A DNA stretch of 64,000 nucleotides, taken from positions 6,556,010-6,620,009 of the forward strand of contig CP154955.1 of the NCBI GenBank assembly GCA_039621445.1. The letters are read 5' to 3'. The translations under genes and the position numbers were made by a program. Of the stretch, positions 12,116 through 61,890 are shown piece after piece. Position 1 is the first letter of the stretch; each line of letters begins with the position of its first letter. Under the pieces are notes generated by a model, which saw only the letters and a list, made by a program, of their open reading frames with translations, was not told the origin of the DNA and did no database searches. The DNA is from Euglena gracilis. Taxonomy: Eukaryota > Euglenida > Euglenophyceae > Euglenales.

Positions 12116-13442
12116 GACATACATACATACATACATACATACATACATACATACATACATACATACATACATACATACATACATACATACATACATACAT
12201 ACATACATACATACATACATACATACATACATACATACACACACACAGACATACATACATACATACATACATACATACATACATACATACATACATACAT
12301 ACATACATACATACATACATACATACATACATACATACATACATACATACACACAGACATACATACATACATGCATGCATGCATACATACATACATACAT
12401 ACATACATACATACATACATACATACATACATACATACATACATACATACATACATACATACATACATACATACATACATACATACATACATACATACAT
12501 ACATACATACACACACAGACATACATACATACATGCATGCATGCATACATACATAGATACATACATACATACATTCATTCATACATACATACATACATAC
12601 ATACATACATACATACATACATACATACATACATACATACATACATACACACACACAGACATACATACATACATACATACATACATACATACATACATAC
12701 ATACATACATACATACATACATACATACATACATACATACATACATACATACATACATACATACACACACACAGACATACATACATACATGCATGCATGC
12801 ATACATACATACATACATACATACATACATACATACATACATACATACATACATACATACATACATACATACATACATACATACATACATACATACATAC
12901 ATACATACATACATACATGCACATTTATATGACAGAATGTTTTTTTTCAATCTGGAACCTGAACCACCGGGATCCCCAAGGCTTTTACTTCCACTTCAAC
13001 TTCCTGCTTGGAAGGAAACCGAGGGGATACACCGAAGGATGGAGCTCTGCGGGAAATGCTGAAATGCTTTCCCCAGAGACGACATTTGTCCGCGTTTAAC
13101 GTCACCCAGTCCCTGGTCTGTCTTGCAGCAGAACCCTCACAGCCTGATCCAGCTGCAGAAGCCCCTCGGGATGCGAGGCCCGCCAACCCCCCGTGATGTC
13201 CGTCCGAGGAAGGACACTTCCATCATACCAGGAAACCCATTCGGCTGCATTTTTTCTACCAGTTTCATCAAGTGCTGGGGGGAGGGTGGGCGAGGCCGGC
13301 CCCTGGGGCGTGGCCCAGCAGCGCCACCAGCAGCACGGCGATGAGGCACAACAGCAGCCCGCGGAGCCGCTTCGGGGACCGGCCCAGGCTGGCGAGGGCG
13401 CAGGCGGCTGGCGCCAGCAGCGCCCGGGCCCGGCTCTCGAGC
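1..13442 (-). CDS. Putative type II membrane GT-A glycosyltransferase, gene span (partial)
   Basis: A second minus-strand gene, reconstructed less securely and running past position 1. Pieces in order: signal anchor (13.4 kb), coiled-coil stem (11.1 and 10.2 kb), possible linker exon (8.8 kb), an exon with LWQNRLRLGLLSRP (3.7 kb), VPIPIISFLSLVNSLQRLSP (2.8 kb), SFLYMVDRIFKVRD (0.8 kb) and FLVEDDYLCHPEMVSEVTQM (0.25 kb). A short cytosolic tail, one transmembrane anchor, a coiled stem and a lumenal catalytic domain are typical of Golgi glycosyltransferases. The order hydrophobic strand, aromatic xxxVDRIF helix, EDD motif resembles GlcNAc-transferase II (GT16: HHWWWMMNTVF then FLEEDHY). Family assignment is inference. 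The start exon was not found. Confidence 0.5.
209..328 (-). CDS. Glycosyltransferase-like gene, EDD-motif exon
   Basis: Encodes AIMFLVEDDYLCHPEMVSEV then TQMFASHDLCAAVPYDYMDR. FLVEDDY is a DxD-like metal/nucleotide-sugar motif at the end of a hydrophobic strand, followed by a helix (HPEMVSEVTQMF), as in GT-A enzymes. The acceptor is a conventional ttcag and the donor is a candidate GT at 207-208. The gene continues to the left of the window. Confidence 0.65.
329..785 (-). other. Conventional GT-AG intron
   Basis: Starts gtgtgcgt after CCCAG, ends ctcttcag before GGCGATAATG, and restores an uninterrupted frame across the EDD motif. It contains a (CA)n tract at 361-401. It shows that ordinary spliceosomal introns coexist here with introns that have paired ends and no GT-AG. 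Confidence 0.6.
360..417 (+). repeat. (CA)n microsatellite
   Basis: About 20 CA units plus degenerate edges, inside the GT-AG intron. Confidence 0.95.
786..855 (-). CDS. Glycosyltransferase-like gene, exon with SFLYMVDRIFK
   Basis: Encodes PIRSFLYMVDRIFKVRDP and ends CCCAG. An ordinary GT donor (gtgtgcgt) pairs with the CTCTTCAG acceptor before the next exon and keeps the frame, giving FKVRDPRAIMFLVEDDY. The aromatic helix just before the acidic motif is placed as in GlcNAc-transferase II. The 5' limit is approximate. Confidence 0.6.
1003..1243 (+). repeat. Inverted-repeat element, TAATAGAAGCAC family, copy 1
   Basis: Ends CCCCCTAATAGAAGCAC and GTGCTTCTATTAGGGGG are perfect inverted repeats beside C and G homopolymers. 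The inside is GC-rich and contains repeated GCGCTTGTAGCGG and CCGCCGCC motifs, with no ORF. Two other copies lie at 8941 (same orientation) and 28287 (reverse). MITE-like. Confidence 0.85.
2149..2592 (+). repeat. Inverted-repeat element, TTCTTAAG ends
   Basis: Starts AGGGGTTTTCTTAAG and ends CTTAAGAAAACCCCT, a perfect 15-bp inverted repeat. The interior has the GCTGGAAAA / CCAGC blocks and the AAAATTTTTTTTGG core found in other intronic elements here. No ORF. Confidence 0.8.
2745..2907 (-). CDS. Glycosyltransferase-like gene, exon with first catalytic strand
   Basis: After CAG at 2908-2910 it encodes GANRRLTVPIPIISFLSLVN, SLQRLSPAQRSATALHVLFN and GFANSADWADWLRAVV. A hydrophobic strand (VPIPIISF) followed by a helix and a second strand (LHVLFNGF) resembles the opening Rossmann-like half of a GT-A fold. 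The downstream GT near 2744 is only one possible donor. Confidence 0.55.
2920..3180 (+). repeat. Compound (CA)n microsatellite
   Basis: Interrupted CA array with AACACA and CGCACA variants, between two glycosyltransferase-like exons. The long His/Thr and Cys/Val open frames over it are repeat artefacts. Confidence 0.95.
3664..3825 (-). CDS. Glycosyltransferase-like gene, internal exon
   Basis: Encodes DLLDDVLARCRDLWQNRLRL, GLLSRPAALNGELVLPEDCA and VEPLHIWYRLSP. The composition is amphipathic and repeat-free, unlike the microsatellites on both sides, and codons are rich in third-position G/C as in the LIG1 exons. No AG precedes it, so a nonconventional intron is likely. Function is inferred only from its neighbours. 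Confidence 0.55.
3999..4372 (+). repeat. Inverted-repeat element, TGTCCAACGACC family, copy 1
   Basis: Outer ends CCCCTTATGTCCAACGACC and GGTCGTTGGACATAGGGGG type, with repeated internal copies of CTCTGACCGG followed by a G run. The middle is A/T-rich (CCAAATTTTTGGCC). A second copy lies at 19793. Confidence 0.8.
4380..4590 (+). repeat. (TG)n / (TGTGGG)n microsatellite
   Basis: TG array from about 4472, passing into TGGGTG hexamers up to about 4590. Confidence 0.95.
5040..5945 (+). repeat. 15/18-bp minisatellite (CAGCATCTGCATCTTGTC)
   Basis: About 55-60 tandem units built on CATCTGCATCTTGTCCAG, with unit lengths mostly 15 or 18 bases. Because units are multiples of three, four frames on both strands stay open for 200-300 codons (Ser/Ala/Cys repeats on plus, MLDKMQ repeats on minus). 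I treat it as non-coding. Confidence 0.9.
6180..6365 (+). repeat. Long G-rich then C-rich tract
   Basis: 6181-6220 is almost pure G/A purine and 6246-6364 almost pure C/T pyrimidine, so the two arms could form a hairpin or triplex. No coding signal. Confidence 0.85.
6710..6945 (+). repeat. GGAGGCTCCAG direct and inverted repeats
   Basis: About 15 copies of GGAGGCTCCAGG plus GGTAACC at both edges (ggttacctgcc and ccaggtaacc). Repeated CTTTTTAGGGAGCC blocks show a segment of about 75 bp duplicated in tandem. Confidence 0.85.
7352..7480 (+). repeat. Inverted-repeat element, ATACCTACCCC family, copy 1
   Basis: Ends ATACCTACCCCC and GGGGGTAGGTAT. Inside are GGGAAACTGT and repeats of CCTGACAG, TTTCCCGGGC. 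A longer relative lies at 26447, with degenerate ones near 9560-10110 and 11338-11510. Confidence 0.85.
7570..7795 (+). repeat. (ACAT)n microsatellite
   Basis: Tetranucleotide array with a few CATG and (CA)n interruptions. Confidence 0.97.
8735..8880 (-). CDS. Possible internal exon of the glycosyltransferase-like gene
   Basis: The minus strand encodes VDPGIRLRPLTPTHQQALRV then LAQGKVNVVACVQFGCQVGA. The composition looks protein-like, and this is one of the few stretches here free of simple repeats, but I recognise no family motif and the plus strand is also open. Limits are approximate. Confidence 0.35.
8941..9163 (+). repeat. Inverted-repeat element, TAATAGAAGCAC family, copy 2
   Basis: Same ends and same internal order as copy 1 (GCGCTTCTATTTG, CATCAAAATGGGG, GCTTGTAGCGG), with small indels. 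Lies in an intron-like stretch of the glycosyltransferase-like gene. Confidence 0.85.
9540..10110 (+). repeat. Degenerate elements of the ATACCTACCCC family
   Basis: Two tandem-like blocks (9595-9712 and 9900-10023) share GGGTGACAAATTGGGCAGCA, GACAATTTCCA and GGGGGCGTCA. They are separated by unique sequence. No ORF. Confidence 0.65.
10200..10282 (-). CDS. Possible stem exon (coiled coil)
   Basis: Between an ordinary acceptor (ttcctcag) and a candidate donor, the minus strand encodes LSPRLMRRQQAVAHRQAQRF then AQ. The Gln/Arg/Ala-rich helix would extend the stem. No conserved motif supports it, so it may be chance. Confidence 0.35.
11018..11139 (-). CDS. Glycosyltransferase-like gene, coiled-coil stem exon
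   Basis: Encodes STVRSARQADTLEALAERLA then SLEGRVATAVEESETAMRW. Heptad-spaced Leu/Ala/Val (L-ALAERLASLEGRV) predicts a coiled coil, as expected for the stem of a Golgi enzyme. It is linked in frame to the signal-anchor exon through complementary intron ends. The 3' limit near a CCAGTGG is approximate. Confidence 0.6.
11338..11510 (+). repeat. Degenerate member of the ATACCTACCCC family
   Basis: Contains CCCCAGGAAACTGTCACCTG, ACAGGTCGG repeats and a terminal CAGTTTCCCGG, matching 26447-26765 with decay of the homopolymer ends. Confidence 0.65.
11701..12919 (+). repeat. 1.2-kb (ACAT)n satellite with periodic (CA)n-CAGACAT breaks
   Basis: Near-perfect tetranucleotide array interrupted at roughly regular intervals by short CACACACAGACATACAT blocks and three TGCATGCATGCA blocks. 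It suggests a higher-order repeat expanded from a segment of about 120-200 bp. Accounts for the very long His/Tyr/Ile/Thr and Met/Tyr/Val/Cys open frames on both strands. Confidence 0.97.
13309..13442 (-). CDS. Glycosyltransferase-like gene, signal-anchor exon
   Basis: In the minus frame opening after a TGA near 13449 it encodes LESRARALLAPAACALASLG then RSPKRLRGLLLCLIAVLLVA and LLGHA. A basic RSPKRLR is followed by a 16-residue hydrophobic run, a type II signal anchor. The 3' joint to the 11.1-kb exon has a CCAGGGGCC/GGGCCCTGG terminal pair and keeps the frame (HA|STVRSAR). The 5' limit at an AG near 13443 is a guess. Confidence 0.6.
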
Positions 13443-15993
13443 CTTTTTCATTGCGGTTGCCGAGTCTGGCGGGGGGGGGGGGGCTGACCCTGCCCCCATA
13501 CATCTCTTTAAGGACCCAAAGGGGTCGCTGGGCTGGGGCTACAAATTTGGGCTGGTAAGCCTGCCCCCCCGGGAGGGGGGGGGCAGGTGACACCGGTACC
13601 CGCCGGCACGCAGTGGAGGAGTAGGCCCCTTACCACCCTGAGCACCTCTTGGGAACGAAATCGAGCAGCAACAGAAGCAGCAGCAGCAGCAAGAAAGGGG
13701 AGCCAAAAACCCAAGGGGGAGGGGAAGGGCAAGGAAAGCACAAAACGGACGTTTAAAGTCGCAGTGAATATGGGATCGGACAATTATTGGGAGTTGCTCC
13801 GAAGAAAGGGCCAGAAGCGGAATGCAGCGCCAGGCCTTAAACCAGACAGAAGCCGAAGTGCATCTAAGGGGGGGGGGGGGCTGGACCTGAGCTGGACCGG
13901 GCTAGGCCGAAATCGGACAATTGCCTAAAAATGACCTGCAAAACATGGGTTTGAAAAAAATCAGCATCTGACAAGCCCCCCAAAAACGCCTAAAACCCCC
14001 TAAAAACACCATTTTTGGCCATTCTTTGAACACTTTTCTCAAAATTTTCGGCTGGACCCTCCAAAAGGCTGGTTGGCCAGCAGCACCCCCGGGGGGGGGG
14101 GGGGGGCTGCTGCGGCTGGGCCAAAATCAGGGCTGGCTGCAGCAGCCCCCCCGGGTAGGGTCTGCAAAACCTTGAGAGGACTCCCTCCCCCGCCCTGGAA
14201 CACATCCGGTTCCTTTTTGCCTGGCACCGGAAGAGACGGATAAAGACCGGGATGGTGCTTATTTCGCCAAAGCAGAAATCAAAGCGAAAAAACCTGACTG
14301 AAACAATCAACGCTTCGTGCCGAAAAACAGAAAATATTCTGATTTTTTGGAATGTTTTTGCACTCTTCAAATTAGAGGTATTTGGATGAAGAAAATCAAT
14401 ATTATCTGACCGAGCCAGGCTTCAGAAGTTTCTGAAATCACGTCACCAACCGTCGCACAGATGGAGGGAGGAAGGAGAAACTGAAGAGTAACGCCTTGCA
14501 GCGATCCTTCCCCACCAGGAAACTGTCGCCTGTCAGGTGTGTGAGTACAGAGGTAGGTGAACAACAAAGTGATGATATTGTTTGTGACACAATATCATGT
14601 CTTTGCCAAAGTATTCTCCTTCGGACTTCTCATCAAGCCGGAAAATCAATGCGCACAGCAAACAGTCTTACCGGTGCTTTATTGGGAAGTAGTGAACAAG
14701 TCCATCTCCGGATTCCCCGAGAACCATTGGATCTGTCTGAGGTTTGTTCCCAGGCCAGTTGGTTCCCCCCCCAAGAAACAAACAGTCCAGCAAAGAAATA
14801 ATGCCAAGAAGGTAACATTAACATCCCACTTTGGAATATCCAATGTTCAGTGTCTTCTCGCAGGAACCCCCAGCGAGATCCGCCCACACTGTTTTCGCCG
14901 CCGGTCATGGCTTCAAGAGATGAGCAGCACAGAGACAAGCATGAGGGGGAGCAGGCCGAAGCCTCTATAGGGAGGGCATCGCGGCAAATACAGGGGGGGG
15001 GGGGAATACACTGCAAATTCCAATCCTGTCGTTATAATTATGAGGGAGGGTCACTGACACTGAAAAAGAGACAATAGCGGGGAATTAGAAATGAGCCACG
15101 GGTTATACTTTCTGAAAACAAGAGAACAAAAGCGGTGATTTCCACAAAAGTTGGTCCAGAACGCTTCCCCAGCGAAATTGACCAATCAGAGACAGAAGCA
15201 CACAACTCCAAAGATGGGGAAATATTTGTGGAAACGAGGGCCTCTTCTGCGAAGAACACTCCAGCTTGGACCAGAACCTCAAACCTGAAAGCTCTGAGTG
15301 TGCACACCGTCCCCCATATCTGGTCGACCGTGCAGGGACACTCCCACCAAACCGCAGGCGAAGCAGACGCGGCTGTTGCCAGCGGAGTCCACACACAGGG
15401 ATGGCGTGTTGGGTGTGACGGTGGGCGAGCCACCGGGGCAGACGGGGGCAAGATGGGAGGGACGCGGCCGATGGGGAATTCCACGGGCCGGCCTGGTCAA
15501 CACAGGGACAGTGGTGGAGGGTGGGCGAGAGGAAGTTGCGGCCCCGAACCAGGGTGAAATATGCAATACCATACTGCGTTCCCAAAACATGGCATTACTC
15601 AGCCAAAACAAAAAAAACAGAACGAAATTGGCACACGGTATGAAAATGATTCTGCGTCATTTTGACGCCGAGTGAAATGGCGAAATGGCTGACTCGGCGT
15701 CAGCCATTTCTTTTTGACAAACTTGTGCATGCGCTTTGGAAACCGTCCTACGGCTTTTTGCAAATGCATATTTGTGTGACTAAATGTGAGAGAGAGTGTG
15801 TGTCCTCCCCCGAGGAATTTCCACTACAGGGCACCCAAGAAGGGGGGGGCTCGCAGTGGCGGGTTGGCGGGGAGGGTCACTGTCGATAGACAGCGGTTGT
15901 GCTTCCACAGGGATGCTGTGAGGGCTACCCAAGACACCGGGAACCCAGTCACGCTCGAGGTCCAAGGGGGGGTGGGTTGTGAGAGAGCGGGGC
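13443..15993. other. Region between the glycosyltransferase-like gene and LIG1, no gene recognised
   Basis: About 2.5 kb between the signal-anchor exon and the LIG1 stop. It holds a GCTGGCTGG / CCAGCAGCC inverted element around 13990-14175, G homopolymers and otherwise unique sequence. The 5' exon and promoter of the minus-strand glycosyltransferase-like gene should be here or further right, but I could not find them. No clear poly(A) signal is visible. Confidence 0.4.
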
Positions 15994-56406
<40,413 letters not shown>

Positions 56407-56454
56407 TGCTGAGGGGGAAAGGACAGAGCAAACACCAAGTGGAGGAAGAATGCA

Positions 56455-56880
<426 letters not shown>

Positions 56881-59800
56881 GCGAACGTGTGGGCCAGTCC
56901 CAACAACCAGGGTGATTTTCAAGGTTTTAGCGCATCAAAAAACTTATTCATACAGGATCTTGGTTGAGTTGGTTCCAAAGTATGGCTGTCCACAGGGTGT
57001 GAATAAACGGAGATCTTCGAATCCTTAGATCAGCAACAGTGTCCAATCCTTCAAGAGAAGATCTTGGCTCAGAATCGTGATGATGGCACGATGCGGAGAC
57101 CCTCGTCCCTGTAAGACCCAACCCTCCTTACCCCCTAACCCCTTATCGAAAGCAACAAAATTAAAAAAATTTCGCGGTTCGCAGTGGCGGGGTTCGTAAA
57201 GTGTCTGAGAATCTCAGTTAGAAAAATCTGCAAAAGCTAAAATCCATGGATGTTCCAAATGGGGACCTTGCAACATTTCACAACAGAGACTATAAAATAC
57301 TCTTTTGACAACACAAATGAAAATTATGTACAAATTTCTTGAATGGACACTCAAATTCAAATTCAATCAACTCAAATCAATCAATTGGTGTTCAAATCAA
57401 TTTGGACGCTTTTTCCCCAACTTTTTTTTTTTTCCTTTTTTTTTTTTTTTTTTTTTTTAACTTTTTTTCTTTACCAGAAAACACCAGTGTCCCAGAAAGG
57501 TGCTGTTGGCACTAGGGTGTGGCGGCCACTTGGTCTTGGACAAAAGAGCAGTGGAGAATTAGGTCAGTCGGTAATGAAATAAGAAAATCATTCCCACCCC
57601 CGCTGAAGACACTGACAATATTTCGGCAAAGGATCTTAGCTTTTTGGGAACATCGTCCACCTAAACCCTAAAAAAAGCGTGCTGTTGTGTGGTTACAAGA
57701 AGGTCGTCCGCCCCGCCATCTTTCCAATAAGAAAACTGCAATGGAACAGTCCCAATATTAGTATGCTCGGGCCGGGAAAACTGGCCCACACACCGACAGA
57801 CAGGCACAAGCAGCGGGAAAAGGGACAATCGCGGAACCAACCCTGCATTCGGTGAGCTGTCGCCTGTGGGGGAACGTTCGAGGGTTATCGCCCAGGTTTC
57901 GGGGGAAGGAAACGGGGCATCTGCTGGATCGGTCGCGCTTCTGGGCCCCGTGGGCCCCGACAAGAGATCCGTTCAAAGTCAACCCACACCACTGTACCCA
58001 ACCATTTTTGTGTGGGGCCTGAGCGAACACCAATTTGCCAACTTACACGTGGCGTAGCCGCCGCATGCAGTATCCTGTCAACGTCAACGGAGTTGGGTGC
58101 CAAACGCCGTTTCGTCCACTGTCTAACAGTCTGGGGGACAAAGAAACCACCAGCTTGAGGACGCTCCTCTTTTAAAGCGCGAACAGCACATTCACATCCT
58201 GCCACATGACCCTTTCCATTTGAATGAGACCCTTGGAGGCGAACCAGAAAAAGCACAACCCAGGGAGGGGCAACATAAACCCTCGAAAAAAGCGGCACAA
58301 AAGGATGCAAAAAAATGAATAAATAAACGCAAACCCACAAATCCTTTAGGACAAAAATGCAAAAAAAAATGCCAGAAAACTGACAAAAATTTTTGTCTTG
58401 GGGGAAAATCGGTCCAAAACAAGAATTTTTTATTGTCGAAAAAAAATACCAGAAAAAGCGGAAAAATTGTCGTGAATAAAAATGCACAAAAAAAAAAAAA
58501 AAAAAAAAAAAAACCAAAAAAAAAAAAAAAACACAAAAAATGCGGTTGAGTTCCCCCCTCCTACACAACGGCGAGGAAAAAGGTCGCCCAAATAAGTCCC
58601 CACCTGCGTCCCAACCAAATTCCTGAATAACAACTCAGGGGCTTCCAATGAGAGGAAGTTGCTTGAAGCGGGTCCGACACACAGTCATCCTGCCATCGTC
58701 CCAGACAGCCTGTCAGCCATACACGGAACATATCCCATACAGCCGCTGTCCTGCCGTCACAGTACAGGCCATTTCTTGACACCCGCCTGTGGGGGATACA
58801 TCCTGTTTGGTCAGGATGGGGAAGCCACTGAAAGCGAAGAATTAATCCCACAACCTCTGGGCTGTGGCACAGACGCTGTATACTGCAGCAATTTGTCACC
58901 AAATTATGGACGGACTATGCGGCAAAATGCAGGGTTATGCAAAAAAAATGCGGAGTAAAAATTTCCTGAAATACTGGACCAAAATGCCCAAAACACAGCC
59001 CAAGCTGGCCCAGAATAATTAAAAATAGCCTGGTTGATCCAATGCAAATTAAATTTGTCCAAAATGACACAACACAGCTCCAAATGAATCAAATTAACCC
59101 CAATTGGTCTGAAAGCAGGACTATGAGGAAATATGCAAAAAAACTGGGAAATTGGACTGTATGTATCGCACTTCTGGGAACAGATCTTTGCCTCTCATAC
59201 CACGACCAGGAGCAGGGCGTTGCTTAAAGACCACCCCGGGGGGGTCCAGCTCAGAGGTTGAAAAATTTGGGCTGGCTGGAAAAAGGCTGCTGGCTGACCC
59301 CCATTCCCCCGCCCCTGTGGCGGTCCTGTGGGCTGGGACGGGGCCCAACTGGGGTTGAACCAGGTACCAAAAATTGAAACGGACAAATGTCCAAAAAAAG
59401 AAACGGCCAGTTGTGCAAAAGAACGATTTTTTGACCACAACTTGTCCTGGCCAGCAGCACAAATCTGACCCATTTTTGCCCATTTTATTCTGCACCCCCG
59501 AAAGCCAAAAACCTCTCACTAACACTACACACCTCAAGCAGGGACATATGAGAAGCCCTTTTTGCAAAACTGCACAAATGGGAAAGACCTAAAACTTCAA
59601 AATAAAACAAAATCGAATATCTTAATTCGAAACACACTCCGAAAAAAATTTTTAAGGAACTATATATTTGAAATATATTTGCTTTCAAAAAAACGTTTTT
59701 TGAATGCCTTCAGCATCAGGGTAAAAAAAAAATGCTGGGACCTTGTGAAGAAATTCAGGAGAATTTTTTTGAAGTGAAATGGTGAAAAGGTGAAGGGAAA

Positions 59801-60576
59801 AAAAGAATGTCAAACAACAAAGAAATATGGAAAAGTCGAGGGAAAATTCGGCCTTTTTCTCACCTATGCACAACGCCGGCAGAAAACCACAAGCAGTTTT
59901 GGCTTTGGGTGTCGGACCCCTCCCAACAGCTGGGAATTGACTGGTCTACAGCCCCCGCGACCATAGCAACCCCAGCAGGGGTGGTTGGGACTCGCCCCAC
60001 CACCGACCTCAAAAAAAATGGACCTGCGTTAACTACCCAAATAACAACTTTCTTTTCTGCACAATGAATCAAGAAAAAACGAAGAAAAGAAATAACCAGA
60101 AGCATCGGAGAAACACATAAAATCGACGAAATTGGGTCAAAAATATGGAAATAAAGAATGCATTGCAATCATTGTGAGGAAGTCAGAAACCACAAAAATA
60201 CATCTGGGGAGCTTGTTGAAGCGATGACACAGGATAAATGTGGGATTTTGCGGCCCAAAGTTACCTCCCCCCATTATGCTCAATTACAGTCGCAACATAA
60301 AAAAAAGAATTGACGATACAAAAATGATACAAAATGTTCTGTAAAACAAAAACACTCTCACTCTCAACAATGCTTTTCTGGACCTTTTCGTTTTTTTCGT
60401 TTCTTTTTCGTTTTCATTCCCCCCCAAAAAACAAATTCGGTGGGATGATGTGGGATTATGCGAGACTATGCGTTGCACATAAAACTTGCCAAACGATCCC
60501 TCCGCTTGACGCAAACACGTGTGTGTGTGTGTATGTGTGTGCGTGTGTGTGTGCGCACACCGGTGTGCGCACAGCC

Positions 60577-61080
60577 TTGAGGGGGGGGGGTGGGTCGGAC
60601 CCCCCCTCCCGACATCTAGGGGGGGGCGGGTGGGTTCGCCCCCCCCCCTCCTACCTCGAAACTGAGGGGGGGCCGAAAATTTTTCGATTTCATGGACGGG
60701 CAAAGGGCCGGAAATCGGGTCAAAATCGGTCAAAATCCCTGATTTTTCTTTGAAAATCGACCCAAAAATGCTCGTTTTTTGAAAAATTTTGAACAATTTT
60801 TTTGGGGGAAAACACCAACACATCAAAAAAAGGGCAATATGTCCAAAAGTCAGCAAAAAGGGGTGTTTTTGCTCATTTTCCGGCGCACAGCGCCGGAAGA
60901 AAATTTTGTGCTATTTTTGGCACCTGTCCAGGAGGGGGGGGGCGGGGGGGCGGACCCCCCCCCCAACCTCGAGGGGGGGGGGGGTGGTCCGGACCCCCCC
61001 TACCAGCTTACCCCCCTAGGGGGGGGGGGGTCCGGACCCCCCCCTACCACCTACCTCAATACCGAAGGGCTTCCCATCCA
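60577..61080 (+). repeat. Inverted-repeat element, ATGGATGGGAAGCCCT ends, copy 2
   Basis: Same order of blocks as 47521-48046, with high identity in the core, same strand. Ends CGAAGGGCTTCCCATCCATC. The left end is replaced by a (GT)n region. Confidence 0.85.
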
Positions 61081-61286
61081 TCCCTGGCGCACACACACAA
61101 CCACACGCGCACACACACACCCACCCCACCCACCCACCCACCCACCCACACCACACACAACACACAACACAGAACACACACACACACACACAACACACAA
61201 CACATACTCACAACACAATGAATAATACACAACACACACACGCAACACACAACACATAATCACAACACAATGCAAAATACACACAG

Positions 61287-61317
<31 letters not shown>

Positions 61318-61444
61318 CACAAGAATCCCTGTGGAGAGGAAAAAAAAAAAAAAAAAAAAAAACAAAAAAAAAAAAAAAAAAATTGTTGGAAAACCACTGA
61401 TTCTTCTTTGAAAATGAATCAAAAAATGCTGATTTCTTAAAAAA

Positions 61445-61690
61445 AAATTGCACATTTGTTATAGAAAACACCAGAAAATCAAACAATGGGCAATATACTT
61501 AAAAGTGAGGGGAAAAGGTGTTTTGTTGTTGATTTTCCAGAGAGCAGCGCCGGAAGAAAATTTCAGCGATTTTTGGAACCTGACGAGGAGGGGGAGGTTG
61601 GGGGGGGTTCGGACACCCCCCTCCCAACATCTAGCGGGGGGGGGGGGTCTGGACCCCCCCCCACCACCTTACCCTCCAAGGACCGGGACC
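61445..61690 (+). repeat. Truncated third copy of the 47521/60577 core
   Basis: AAAACACCAGAAAATCAAAC, GGGCAATATACTTAAAAGT, CAGCGCCGGAAGAAAATTT and CCCCTCCCAACATCTAG match the right half of the other two copies, with more divergence. Confidence 0.7.
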
Positions 61691-61695
61691 GCCCC

Positions 61696-61890
61696 CTACC
61701 GCTTCCGCCAGCTATCCCTGGTCTTGCGAGTCGGGGACGAGCGGCCCTTCCGATTCGGGGACGTCTTGCGCTTCTCAGCGGCGGGCGGGGCGCTCTTCTC
61801 CGCGGCGCGCTCCGGGGAGCGGAGGCGGACCTTGTCCAGAAACTTGGCGTGCTCCGGGCTGACGTAGTCCCCGCCAGGCCCCCGCAACCC
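61696..61890 (-). CDS. Probable exon of a third minus-strand gene, Lys/Arg/Ser-rich
   Basis: Encodes GPGGDYVSPEHAKFLDKVRL, RSPERAAEKSAPPAAEKRKT and SPNRKGRSSPTRKTRDSWRK then R and a TAG at 61696-61698. RSPER, TSPNRKG and SSPTRK are basic SP/TP sites typical of disordered nuclear or chromatin-associated tails. If the stop is used, this is the last exon of a gene upstream of LIG1. No family recognised. Confidence 0.45.
   Translation of the reverse strand, partial: GLRGPGGDYVSPEHAKFLDKVRLRSPERAAEKSAPPAAEKRKTSPNRKGRSSPTRKTRDSWRKR

Larger units (their letters stand above)
56881..61690. other. Upstream region of LIG1, no convincing gene
   Basis: Contains poly-T (57421-57458), poly-A (58487-58535, 61340-61382), the inverted-repeat element 60577-61080 and its truncated relative at 61445, (CA)n near 61085-61320, and otherwise unique sequence. 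A minus-strand frame over 57885-58400 has protein-like content (QTVRQWTKRRLAPNSVDVDR) but no recognisable family. Confidence 0.4.

Noticed and set aside
11516-12932. Open frames of 300-411 codons on both strands
   Set aside because: They lie entirely in (ACAT)n, whose 4-base unit gives a stop-free repeating 12-base codon pattern in every frame; no protein signal.
15103-15611. Minus-strand frame with TPNTPSLCVDSAGNSRVCFA as an exon
   Set aside because: Looks mildly protein-like, but no motif, several competing frames and no link to either neighbouring gene.
57885-58568. 227-codon minus-strand frame as a gene
   Set aside because: Half is low-complexity Phe from poly-A/T; the rest resembles no family I recognise and has no supported ends.
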